A stretch of 64,000 nucleotides of DNA, taken from contig NZ_CP060822.1 of assembly GCF_014489415.1 (NCBI RefSeq), positions 692,311 through 756,310 of the forward strand, read 5' to 3'. Below, piece after piece: positions 35,621 to 43,760 of this stretch. Origin of the DNA: Cylindrospermopsis curvispora GIHE-G1 (GTDB lineage: Bacteria > Cyanobacteriota > Cyanobacteriia > Cyanobacteriales > Nostocaceae). The stretch's first letter is position 1. Each line of letters opens with the position of its first letter. Position numbers and translations under genes: made by a program. Under the pieces are notes generated by a model. It was not told where the DNA came from and ran no database searches. It was given only the letters and a program-made list of their open reading frames with translations.

Positions 35621-37089
35621 ATCTGTAAAATACGGGCAAAGAAGTCAGGAATGGGGAGGACAATTAGTAATAATAAAGCTATTGCCATCAACCCTAAAAA
35701 ATCTCTTTTGTTGTCTAGTTCCGTAATATCATTGAGAGCTGGTTCATCAACTAGAGGAATAAACAATAACATAATTGCCCAGAATAAAAACTCTTGTCTA
35801 ATAAAAGAAAGAATCAACAGAAGAAACCGAGCAAGTTGCCCGATTAACATGGCAGTTCTCTGACCAAACATGGCATGAACAATATGACCACCATCCAATT
35901 GACCCACGGGCATTAAATTTAAGGCTGTGACTATTAGACCTAAAAGTCCCGCTACGGCTACAGGATGCAAATCTAGGGCTGAGTTAGCTGTTAATTGACC
36001 ACCCAATACCAATTTAGATAGTAGGGCTAATAATATTGAATAACGAGGATTCAATGCGTCAGGATTTAAAATTCCTGCCTGTTGATTAATAGTCACGATT
36101 TCTGAATTGGCTAAACCCCACAATAGTAAGGGTAAAGTTGCCAAAAAACCAGCTAATGGACCTGCTATACCCACGTCAAATAAAGCTTTTCGGTTGGGGA
36201 TTGGACTTTTAATTTGAATAAATGCTCCAAATGTGCCCAAGAAAAAAGGTATGGGAATAAAATAGGGGAGGGTGGAATTGATTCTATACAATTTAGCAGT
36301 AAAATAGTGCCCCAGTTCATGAATACCCAAAATTGTCATTAACCCCAAAGCATAGGGTAAACCATAAATCATCAAAGACCAGTCAGCTTGTAATCTTCCT
36401 GCTTGAATTCCGGCAATTTGTACACCTATCCCAGTGGTGGTCACTAGGGTGAGTATTAATAGTGTTAATGCTGTGAACCCTTGGCGTAAATTGTCTTTTT
36501 CTCTCTCTTGTCTATTGCCCTGTTTGTTGGGAATTAGAACAAAGAATGGTTTGCCATCTGCTCCTTCTTGAAAAATGACCAAAAAGCGATCCGCAAATTC
36601 TCTTTCAATATTGGTCTTAATCTGCTGATAGGTTTCCTGGGGATTGCCTCGTAAATGTCCACGACATATTACTGCTTGAGGTCTATACTCAATATTATGA
36701 ATATAATATAAGGACCAAGGAAAACAATTTCTCAGATTTGTCTCTTCTGCTATTTCAATTGGTCTCACTGGTGACTGCTGTGGTTCGCTATTACTTATTG
36801 ATGTTGATTCTCTATTCTCACCTCGGGGTTCTCTATTTCTTTGTCCTCTGTTTCCAGAAATAAACAAAATCCAACATAAGAACACACTTAAAAATACACA
36901 CGCAACAATGAATACTAATGGCGGTGATTGGGTTGGACCATAGATGATTGTCCAAAGTTCCCAAATAATTGCTGGGGCCATTAATATCAACCATAATAAC
37001 CAGACCGGAACGCGGGTTATATGGGAAAGGACGTTTCTCACTATAACATAGGTCAACAGTCCTAATAACACTAGAAACCAAGATGTCAT
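35617..37089 (-). CDS. Site-2 protease family (M50) membrane metalloprotease
   Basis: A 490 aa polytopic membrane protein with two N-terminal helices, a soluble domain (~residues 95-200) and a C-terminal M50 protease core: GIHELGHYFTAKLY with the HExxH zinc motif in a membrane helix, and NLMPVGQLDGGHI with the third ligand Asp. The arrangement resembles the plant chloroplast EGY proteins and their cyanobacterial homologues, which cleave within membranes and affect regulation or thylakoid development. Substrate unknown. Confidence 0.88.
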   Translation of the reverse strand: MTSWFLVLLGLLTYVIVRNVLSHITRVPVWLLWLILMAPAIIWELWTIIYGPTQSPPLVFIVACVFLSVFLCWILFISGNRGQRNREPRGENRESTSISNSEPQQSPVRPIEIAEETNLRNCFPWSLYYIHNIEYRPQAVICRGHLRGNPQETYQQIKTNIEREFADRFLVIFQEGADGKPFFVLIPNKQGNRQEREKDNLRQGFTALTLLILTLVTTTGIGVQIAGIQAGRLQADWSLMIYGLPYALGLMTILGIHELGHYFTAKLYRINSTLPYFIPIPFFLGTFGAFIQIKSPIPNRKALFDVGIAGPLAGFLATLPLLLWGLANSEIVTINQQAGILNPDALNPRYSILLALLSKLVLGGQLTANSALDLHPVAVAGLLGLIVTALNLMPVGQLDGGHIVHAMFGQRTAMLIGQLARFLLLILSFIRQEFLFWAIMLLFIPLVDEPALNDITELDNKRDFLGLMAIALLLLIVLPIPDFFARILQI

Positions 37090-37235
37090 ATTTTTTCAGA
37101 TTTTTTCAGAGTTTGGGAGGTTCAGGATTTATCAGAAATATTGGACCCCACAATGATCTATATTTGAAATTGATTAATGAACACGATTAATCCAGTATAA
37201 TTGCTCTTAATTATTTTTCGAATCGTTATCAACTT

Positions 37236-37976
37236 ATGTCCTTAGCACCTCCAACATCTAGTAATACAATAAAACCTCCACAAATTATACTATCTCAAGA
37301 TCCGGAGGAGGAAGCAACAGTATCACCAGATACAAAATTTACCAATTCCCAAAAGTCAACCAAAATTTTAGCCTTTCCCCCAAATCGGGAAACTTTGGGT
37401 GGAACCTCCTATTTGATTGTCAGGAATGGGGGTAATATCCTCATTGATTGTCCCGCTTGGGAACAAATAGCTGGGAATCAGACCTACCTGCAAAAGGGTG
37501 CGGTACGTTGGTTGTTTATTAGTCATCGCGGTGCTATGGGTAAGGTTGCCCAAATTCAACAAGCTCTTGACTGTGAAATTCTCATCCAAGAGCAGGAAGC
37601 CTATTTATTACCAGGTTTAACTCTCACCACTTTTAGTCAAGAACTGTCTGTTGATCACACCACACAATTAATCTGGACTCCAGGTCATTCCCCAGGGTCC
37701 TCTTGTCTATACTATCGCGAATTTGGAGGAATTTTATTTTCCGGAAGACATTTAGTCCCTAACCCCCAAGCTCAACTAGTACCATTTCGCACTGCAACAA
37801 CTTTCCATTGGCCTAGACAACTCAAAAGTCTTGCTAAACTATGCGATCGCTTTTCTCCTGACACACTACAATACATCTGTCCAGGTGCTCATATTGGCTT
37901 TCTCCGGGGAAGATTTATTCTGGATCAAGGATATGAGCTATTGATGAATGCATCCTCTAATGCTTATCAAATATAG
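37236..37976 (+). CDS. Metallo-beta-lactamase-fold protein lacking the first zinc motif
   Basis: A 246 aa protein of the MBL fold. The early strand SYLIVRNGGNILIDCP and the later TPGHSPGSSCLYYREFGGILFSG match MBL motifs 1 and 3. The zinc motif HxHxDH, however, reads SHRGAMGK, and the final motifs are weak, so catalysis by the usual binuclear zinc is doubtful. An N-terminal ~45 residue extension looks disordered. It lies just upstream of a histidine kinase gene (17 bases apart, same strand), so the two are probably co-transcribed. Confidence 0.75.
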   Translation: MSLAPPTSSNTIKPPQIILSQDPEEEATVSPDTKFTNSQKSTKILAFPPNRETLGGTSYLIVRNGGNILIDCPAWEQIAGNQTYLQKGAVRWLFISHRGAMGKVAQIQQALDCEILIQEQEAYLLPGLTLTTFSQELSVDHTTQLIWTPGHSPGSSCLYYREFGGILFSGRHLVPNPQAQLVPFRTATTFHWPRQLKSLAKLCDRFSPDTLQYICPGAHIGFLRGRFILDQGYELLMNASSNAYQI

Positions 37977-37993
37977 TTTCTATCATATCCCCC

Positions 37994-39739
37994 ATGGTTA
38001 ACAATAGATTACTAATTATTGTATCAGTTGTGGGTGTGAGCTTATCGGGATTAGCCACACTTATGATCAGTCATTGGGAAAAATCCAATCAGCAATTACG
38101 GTTCCAGCGACAAACTGAAAATCTAACTACAGCCTTACAACGTAGTTTAAATCGCTACATTGATATTATAGGATTTTTAGGAGACTATTATGCCACACAT
38201 CATTATATACAAAAAGACAAAAAGCCCATTGATCGTTCATCCTTCCATAAATTTACCCATCGTTCAATCCAAATCTATTCTGGGATACAAGCTTTAGAAT
38301 GGGCGCCTCTGATTTCCCACCAAGAGCGTTTTTCCTATGAAAAACAAATACAACTTGAAGGATACAAAAATTTTCGCATTAGGGAATTAAACCGGCAAAA
38401 TCAACTGGTAGTAGCTCAAAAACGTCCCTATTATTTTCCCGTAACTTATGTAGCGCCCTTCCAAGGTAATGAGTCTGCTTTCGGGTATGATCTTAATTCC
38501 CATCCTACTCGTAAAATAGCTATTAGTCAAGCTATTAAAACCAAACAGATAACCACTACTGGGAGAATTCGTTTGGTACAAGAAAGACGGGATCAATTTG
38601 GATTTTTAGTTTTTTTACCAGTGGATGATCCACAGTCTAAAGAGAAGATGACATTGCCAATTAGGGGAGTTTTAATAGGTGTGTTTCGGTTGTCAGACGT
38701 AGTTGAAGAGTCCCTGAAAAACTTGCGATATAGCATTAACTTTATCATCCAAGATCAGGATGCAAAGTCAGGAGAAAAATTTCTGGGTCAGTATGACGCC
38801 ACCCGTAAAACAGTTGTCAACCAATCCATACCAGTCACCAGAAATATCTATCACTATTTTTTATGTTCCGATCCTCAAATTTGTCAAAAAACTCTCAAAA
38901 TAGGTCAAAGAAAATGGAGGATTGAATTTTCTCCATCACCAGATTATCCGGTAGAACAACCCTACACCACTTTTGCCACTCTTATTATAGGATGTTTAAT
39001 AACCAGCAGTTTGGTATTCTTCTTATATATTTTAAATCGAGATCTAGAAAAAACCAGAAGTTTAAGTGAATTGAGATTTCGCTTTTTTTCCATGGCTTCC
39101 CATGAATTAAGAACTCCCTTGAGTACGATTTTATTATCTAGTGAAAGCCTGCAAATTAACTATGATCGCCTGACAGAAACACAAAAACAATTTAATATTC
39201 AGCGTATTAACCTAACTGCTCGGCAAATGAGCAAGCAAATCAATGATTTATTACTTTTAAACAGATCCGAATTTCAACAGTTAGAATTTCAACCTGAGAT
39301 ATTTAATTTAAAAGATTTTTGCCAGAAAATCATAGGGGAAATCCAGTTAACTACCGATCACCCTATTGAGTTAGAATTTTCTTCTAAATTAACCCAAGTA
39401 TTCTTAGATAAAAAATTGCTTCGTTCTATTCTAATTAACCTTCTAGATAATGCCATTAAATATTCTCCAGGTGGAATTCCAGTCCAAATGAGAATTACCC
39501 AAGAGGAACAAAACATTATTTGGCAAATTCAAGACTCTGGTATTGGCATTTCTCCCGATGATAAACCTCACATCTATAAACCATTTTATCGAGGTAGTAA
39601 TGTGAGAGAAATTGGGGGTACTGGATTGGGTCTAGCTATTGTCAAAGCTTGTATACAAACACATAAGGGTGAATGGAAAATTAAAAGTGAACTAGGTCAA
39701 GGAACATTAGTTATGGTGAAATTACCAATTTTTGAGTAG
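37994..39739 (+). CDS. CHASE-domain sensor histidine kinase
   Basis: A 581 aa membrane sensor. A helix at residues ~5-25 and another at ~325-345 bracket an extracytoplasmic CHASE-like domain (YSGIQALEWAPLISHQERFSYE; PVTYVAPFQGNESAFGYDL). The cytoplasmic part has the H box FFSMASHELRTPLSTILLSS, N box LLDNAIKYSPGG and G boxes DSGIGI and GGTGLGLAIVKAC. The ligand is unknown. No response regulator is next to it, so its partner is encoded elsewhere. Confidence 0.92.
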   Translation: MVNNRLLIIVSVVGVSLSGLATLMISHWEKSNQQLRFQRQTENLTTALQRSLNRYIDIIGFLGDYYATHHYIQKDKKPIDRSSFHKFTHRSIQIYSGIQALEWAPLISHQERFSYEKQIQLEGYKNFRIRELNRQNQLVVAQKRPYYFPVTYVAPFQGNESAFGYDLNSHPTRKIAISQAIKTKQITTTGRIRLVQERRDQFGFLVFLPVDDPQSKEKMTLPIRGVLIGVFRLSDVVEESLKNLRYSINFIIQDQDAKSGEKFLGQYDATRKTVVNQSIPVTRNIYHYFLCSDPQICQKTLKIGQRKWRIEFSPSPDYPVEQPYTTFATLIIGCLITSSLVFFLYILNRDLEKTRSLSELRFRFFSMASHELRTPLSTILLSSESLQINYDRLTETQKQFNIQRINLTARQMSKQINDLLLLNRSEFQQLEFQPEIFNLKDFCQKIIGEIQLTTDHPIELEFSSKLTQVFLDKKLLRSILINLLDNAIKYSPGGIPVQMRITQEEQNIIWQIQDSGIGISPDDKPHIYKPFYRGSNVREIGGTGLGLAIVKACIQTHKGEWKIKSELGQGTLVMVKLPIFE

Positions 39740-39744
39740 ATTAT

Positions 39745-40125
39745 TTATTGATCACATGATTGATCATACTTTCGCCATCCACCATACATAGTAATTTCTT
39801 TTTTTCCTGCTACTAAAAAAGGCTCTGCTAACACTCCCAAAACTACTTTTTTATCATACAACTCAATTTTACCCACACACAACCCTGGTGGTTCTTGTAT
39901 TAAAATATCAGCAATTCCTCCTAAAGGAACTTGCCAAATCTCCACACTAATGGATTTACCTCCTTCCACATCACGAAGCATTCCCGGATATTGATCATCA
40001 ATTGACCATAGACGATAGCAGGGTGCTGTGGAAGATTCTCGGTCGAAAACCGCACCCACGTTCAGCAAATTATTATTTAATTTTAGTCCCCTCATTAGGG
40101 TTCCATTTACAGCAAATTCAATCAT
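39745..40125 (-). CDS. Allophanate-hydrolase-related small protein
   Basis: A 126 aa protein resembling the C-terminal domain of allophanate hydrolase: FAVNGTLMRGLKLNNNLL, TAPCYRLWSIDDQYPGMLR, QVPLGGIADILIQEPPGL, and EITMYGGWRKY. The catalytic amidase domain is not part of it. It is the last gene after an ABC importer on the same strand (26 bases from the permease), which hints that the imported compound is a nitrogen compound such as an amide, urea derivative or cyanate-related molecule. That link is inference. Confidence 0.7.
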   Translation of the reverse strand: MIEFAVNGTLMRGLKLNNNLLNVGAVFDRESSTAPCYRLWSIDDQYPGMLRDVEGGKSISVEIWQVPLGGIADILIQEPPGLCVGKIELYDKKVVLGVLAEPFLVAGKKEITMYGGWRKYDQSCDQ

Positions 40126-40151
40126 GATTTCTCCCTCAAATAATTAAACAA

Positions 40152-40967
40152 TTACTTACCACTCCAGTGTATTAAACGCTTTTCCAGTGATAAAAATAGC
40201 ATGTTCAGCAGGTAACCTAAACTCCCTGTAATTAAAATTGATGCGTACATATCCCGAACATTTAAAATCTGTTGAGCATCAATAATACGCTTTCCTAATC
40301 CTTGTTGACTACCAATAAACATCTCAGAAACAATCACAATCACAAGAGCAATACTAATTCCACTGCGCAGTCCAATAAAAGTTTGTGGTAAGCTCTCTAA
40401 TAATAATACATCCTTAAAAATTTGCCAGCGATTTGCTCCCATGACTCTAGCAGCTAAAATCCGAGATTGTTTGGCATGAATTACTCCGTAAGCACTATTG
40501 AAAACAATTAATAAGAAAGCACTAAAGCCAGCAATTACCACCTTAGAAAAATCACTAATACCAAAAAAGAGAATAAATAAGGGAATCAATGCACTAGCGG
40601 GGGTAGACCTAAAGAACTCAATTAGAAACTCCAGACTACGATAGATTTTTTCAGAACTTCCCAATCCCACACCTAGGGGAATGCCAAATAAGGTAGCTAG
40701 AAAAAAGGCGCTAAATGTTCGTAAAACTGTGGTAGCTAAATCAGAGAACATGGAACCACCAAACAATCCCTCCATCAAGGTTTGGACTGTTGCTAAGGGA
40801 GTTGGTAGCAAAACGGGATTAACAAATCCTGATACAGCAATAAACCACCACAATCCAAAAAACAATAGAACACCAGTTAAAGGTAAACAGCGGTTCAGGA
40901 TGAAATCTAGGTTTAAACCTTGGTTTGAATTTTTGTTCTTGATGATGGTAGAAAATGGGAAATTCAT
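40152..40967 (-). CDS. ABC importer permease (nitrate/sulfonate/taurine type)
   Basis: A 271 aa inner-membrane permease with about six helices and the EAA-type loop (VMGANRWQIFKDVLLLESLPQTFIGLR). Of the SsuC/NrtB/TauC family. The start at 40967 overlaps the stop of the ATPase gene by four bases (ATGA), so translation is coupled; an in-frame ATG at 41000 is less likely. Confidence 0.88.
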   Translation of the reverse strand: MNFPFSTIIKNKNSNQGLNLDFILNRCLPLTGVLLFFGLWWFIAVSGFVNPVLLPTPLATVQTLMEGLFGGSMFSDLATTVLRTFSAFFLATLFGIPLGVGLGSSEKIYRSLEFLIEFFRSTPASALIPLFILFFGISDFSKVVIAGFSAFLLIVFNSAYGVIHAKQSRILAARVMGANRWQIFKDVLLLESLPQTFIGLRSGISIALVIVIVSEMFIGSQQGLGKRIIDAQQILNVRDMYASILITGSLGYLLNMLFLSLEKRLIHWSGK

Positions 40968-41764
40968 TTTTGCATTTCCTGGCGAAAAATATTTAAACAA
41001 TAACGACTGACTTCTACAAATTTATGAGAAGTTAGAGTTTCAGGTGTGCGAGGTCGAGGAGCATCAAAGGTCACTGTCTCAACCACTCGGGTTGGACGTT
41101 TACTTAGTAATAAAATCTTATCAGCTAAAAATATCGCCTCCTCTAGGTTATGTACAACCATCAGCATAGGAATGGTGGTAGCCATAAAAATTTCTTGCAA
41201 TTTATCTCGTACAAATAAGGTAGTTTCAAAGTCTAAAGCTGAAAATGGTTCATCTAAAAATAGCACCTCCGGTTGGGCAACTAACGCTCTGAGAATTGAA
41301 ACTAACTGCTGCTGTCCACCAGAAAAACTATAGGGATATCGTTTTAGATCTAAGCAAATATTGAAAGTCTCAATTAAATGCTCTACAGAATGACGACACT
41401 CCCGTTCAGAAATACCTTTGACCCGCAGTGGATAGGCAATATTATCGTAGGCGCTCATCCAGGGAAAAAGAGAGTCTCGGTAATTTTGAAATACATAGCC
41501 AATGCGGGTCCGCTGAATGGGTTTACCATGGATTTTGATTTCACCTTGATCCACCGGAATTAAACCACTCATCATATTGATTAAAGTAGATTTACCACAC
41601 CCATTAGGACCAAAAATCGAGACTAATTGATGATTGGCTAGGTTGAGATCAAAGTTTTTGTATACAGGTTGCCCAGCAAAGGACTTACACAACCCTTTGA
41701 CCGTGATAAATTCTTCCGATTTTGCTGTCTTTGTCTGTAGAAGTGAATCCATGATTATCTTCAA
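40964..41764 (-). CDS. ABC importer ATP-binding protein (SsuB/TauB/NrtD type)
   Basis: A 266 aa ATPase: Walker A FGPNGCGKSTLINMM, Q loop VFQNYRDSLFPWM, signature YSFSGGQQQLVSIL, Walker B VLFLDEPFSALD and switch VVHNLEEA. Energises import with the permease encoded next to it. The signature is FSGGQ rather than LSGGQ, which is tolerated in many subfamilies. Confidence 0.93.
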   Translation of the reverse strand: MKIIMDSLLQTKTAKSEEFITVKGLCKSFAGQPVYKNFDLNLANHQLVSIFGPNGCGKSTLINMMSGLIPVDQGEIKIHGKPIQRTRIGYVFQNYRDSLFPWMSAYDNIAYPLRVKGISERECRHSVEHLIETFNICLDLKRYPYSFSGGQQQLVSILRALVAQPEVLFLDEPFSALDFETTLFVRDKLQEIFMATTIPMLMVVHNLEEAIFLADKILLLSKRPTRVVETVTFDAPRPRTPETLTSHKFVEVSRYCLNIFRQEMQK

Positions 41765-41813
41765 TTATTGCTGAATAATGGCTTTAGCCAGAATGGGTTG
41801 ATGGCGTGAATCC

Positions 41814-42818
41814 TTACGAATTTTTATATAACAGATTACTCACATCTACTTTTTTGGAAAAGACTTTTTTATCAGTCATAAAATCGAAGAATTTTTGGAA
41901 GTAGTTAATATCCTCAGCGGTAAATTCATCATACATGGTGTAGGTAATTAGTGGCACTTTTTGTACTAAGTCCCCAGAGATGGCTGTATATCCAACTAAG
42001 TATTGTCGCACTGCATCCGGTTGGTTTTTAATATCCGCAATAGCTCGACGATAAGCTTGTATATAAGATTGGGTAGACTTGGGATAGGTTTGCAAAAATT
42101 GAGTGCTTAAAACCGCCGCACCACCAAACCAGGGTGCTTTAGGATCTCCTAGGATATATTTCGACACCACACCATTTTCTAAAATTCTGGTGATACCTTT
42201 CATATCCCCAACCGTACCTGTAGGTTCTAAAGTATAAGCAGCATCTATTTGTCCTGATTCAATTGCTGCTACGTGTTGGCGTATCTCTAACTGTTGGATT
42301 TCTGGTTTTTCAACCCCTGCTGCGGCTAAAATAGCTTGAGCAATGGCTAGATTTTGCGCTCCCGGTCCTGTGGCAAACTTTTTATTTTTTAAATCGGCAA
42401 CAGATTTAATAGGGCTGTTTTTACCAACCACAACTTGATCTAGTTTATAATCCACATTACTGGGATTAGCTGCAATAATTTTAAACAGACCCGGTGAAGT
42501 AATTTCAGACAGGCCCAATACACCACTGGCCACTCCATTACCCGTACCCTGTAATCTACCAGCAATTAAAGCCTCAGCTACTTGATTGGGAGAAGCAAAT
42601 TGAGCTACTTCCACGTTGAGACCCGCTTCTTTAAAGTAGCCTTTTTTATCCGCTACAAATAAGGGTAACCCAGAAGCTACAGGCCAAAACCCAATGGTGA
42701 TTTTACCAGGATTCTCACTAGTATCCGGGGTGGATTTGGAATTCCCTTGGGTACAACCATGGGTCGCAAGTGCTAAGGTAGCACCACCACCCAGATAAAG
42801 TAAGTGTCTTCTGCGCAT
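41814..42818 (-). CDS. ABC importer substrate-binding lipoprotein (SsuA/TauA/NMT1-like)
   Basis: A 334 aa periplasmic binding protein. The signal MRRRHLLYLGGGATLALATHGC has a Tat-like RRxHL start and a lipobox cysteine (THGC, residue 22), then a low-complexity Ser/Thr linker. The mature part (KITIGFWPVASGLPLFVADK; YFKEAGLNVEVAQF; KKFATGPGAQ) matches the SsuA/NrtA-like family. Ligand not predictable: sulfonate, taurine, nitrate, cyanate and amines are all possible. First gene of the importer operon. Confidence 0.88.
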   Translation of the reverse strand: MRRRHLLYLGGGATLALATHGCTQGNSKSTPDTSENPGKITIGFWPVASGLPLFVADKKGYFKEAGLNVEVAQFASPNQVAEALIAGRLQGTGNGVASGVLGLSEITSPGLFKIIAANPSNVDYKLDQVVVGKNSPIKSVADLKNKKFATGPGAQNLAIAQAILAAAGVEKPEIQQLEIRQHVAAIESGQIDAAYTLEPTGTVGDMKGITRILENGVVSKYILGDPKAPWFGGAAVLSTQFLQTYPKSTQSYIQAYRRAIADIKNQPDAVRQYLVGYTAISGDLVQKVPLITYTMYDEFTAEDINYFQKFFDFMTDKKVFSKKVDVSNLLYKNS

Positions 42819-42960
42819 TGCTTTTGATTTCTATGATGTGTTGATGAAATCAATATTACAAGGTTAGGGTAAATATTTAGGGGAGATTTGGTGGAGAAAT
42901 CGGGGAGAATGTCATCTTTTGGTGACAACATGGTTTATTTATTCCGTATTATTATTTATT

Positions 42961-43328
42961 CTAAACGTTTGGCACACCTCCAAGATTTCCCATAAGCCAA
43001 AGGCGAGATAAAGGATACTTTTGGTTGAGTTGAATTAGTTCCGGTGTTAACTCAAGGCGACGAATATTTGTTTGACCATTGCTGTTGCGTTCAACTACAA
43101 ACAAACGTATTTCCGAGACAAATCTAATCCATCCAAACCTGCAGGATTATGGATCGTGAAGAGAATCTGTCGATCCCCATTTTGGTAATCTAGCCAACTG
43201 GGAAGACGAGAAATAAGTCTTACCAGTAGACGTGGATTTAGAGATTGATCTAAATTATCTATTGCTAGTATTTGGGGAGCTTGTGGTATAATACAGAGGA
43301 TCGCTGTAAACAGAATATATTTGGGCAA
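42961..43328 (-). pseudogene. AAA family ATPase (OLD/AAA_21-like) 3' remnant, frameshifted
   Basis: On the minus strand, one frame gives IPQAPQILAIDNLDQSLNPR and FTIHNPAGLDGLDLS, the Walker B and H-loop region of AAA_21-type ATPases. After a frameshift near 43115 another frame gives SEIRLFVVERNSNGQTNIRR and LWLMGNLGGVPNV to a stop at 42961. The Walker A half is missing. A remnant of a defence- or conflict-type ATPase bordering the phosphorothioation island. Confidence 0.65.
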
Positions 43329-43506
43329 TAGATAGCAAAGTTTTGTAGCCGATGCATTAGTTTGGCAGCAGGATTGGCAGGTTCAATTTCGACTTATTTT
43401 AATTCTAGATGACCAATCAGTTTTACACGATAAAAGACAAGACTAAATAAACAAAATTACAAGCGCGATTAATTTATCAACTTGTATAGACTAATAATAT
43501 ATACTA

Positions 43507-43534
43507 CATACAATACATAATATTGTGGTATGAT
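43507..43534 (+). promoter_or_regulatory. Candidate promoter/operator of the accessory Dnd operon
   Basis: An imperfect inverted repeat CATACAAT...ATTGTGGTATG (43507-43514 and 43522-43532) overlaps a -10-like TATGAT (43529-43534). No good -35 is seen at the right distance. A repressor bound here would block transcription of the 62-aa gene and following ATPase gene. Speculative. Confidence 0.35.
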
Positions 43535-43560
43535 GGAGGGTAAAACCTGGGGGGAATGTC

Positions 43561-43749
43561 ATGAACAGAGAACTAGAAGCTCAAGAGTCAAAAATTCAGG
43601 ATGTACAAGCACCAATTACTGCTGCACCACCGGAAGTAAAACAGATAATAGAAAAAGTGTGTAGACTGGAAAAATCGCGACTGGCCAGAAAAAGCAAGGG
43701 TGCAGTTAATGAAGATATTTTAGCAATAATTAAAGAAGCGGTAAAATAA
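43561..43749 (+). CDS. Small protein, 62 aa, first gene of the accessory Dnd operon
   Basis: A 62-codon gene with a GGGGGA ribosome-binding site six bases before its ATG. The N-terminal 20 residues are polar and Pro/Ala-rich; the C-terminal part (PPEVKQIIEKVCRLEKSRLARK, then EDILAIIKEAVK) is basic and helical. No family recognised. It is 11 bases upstream of the SMC-like ATPase gene. A role as its partner or as a small regulator is inference from position only. Confidence 0.6.
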   Translation: MNRELEAQESKIQDVQAPITAAPPEVKQIIEKVCRLEKSRLARKSKGAVNEDILAIIKEAVK

Positions 43750-43760
43750 GTAGTGTAGCA

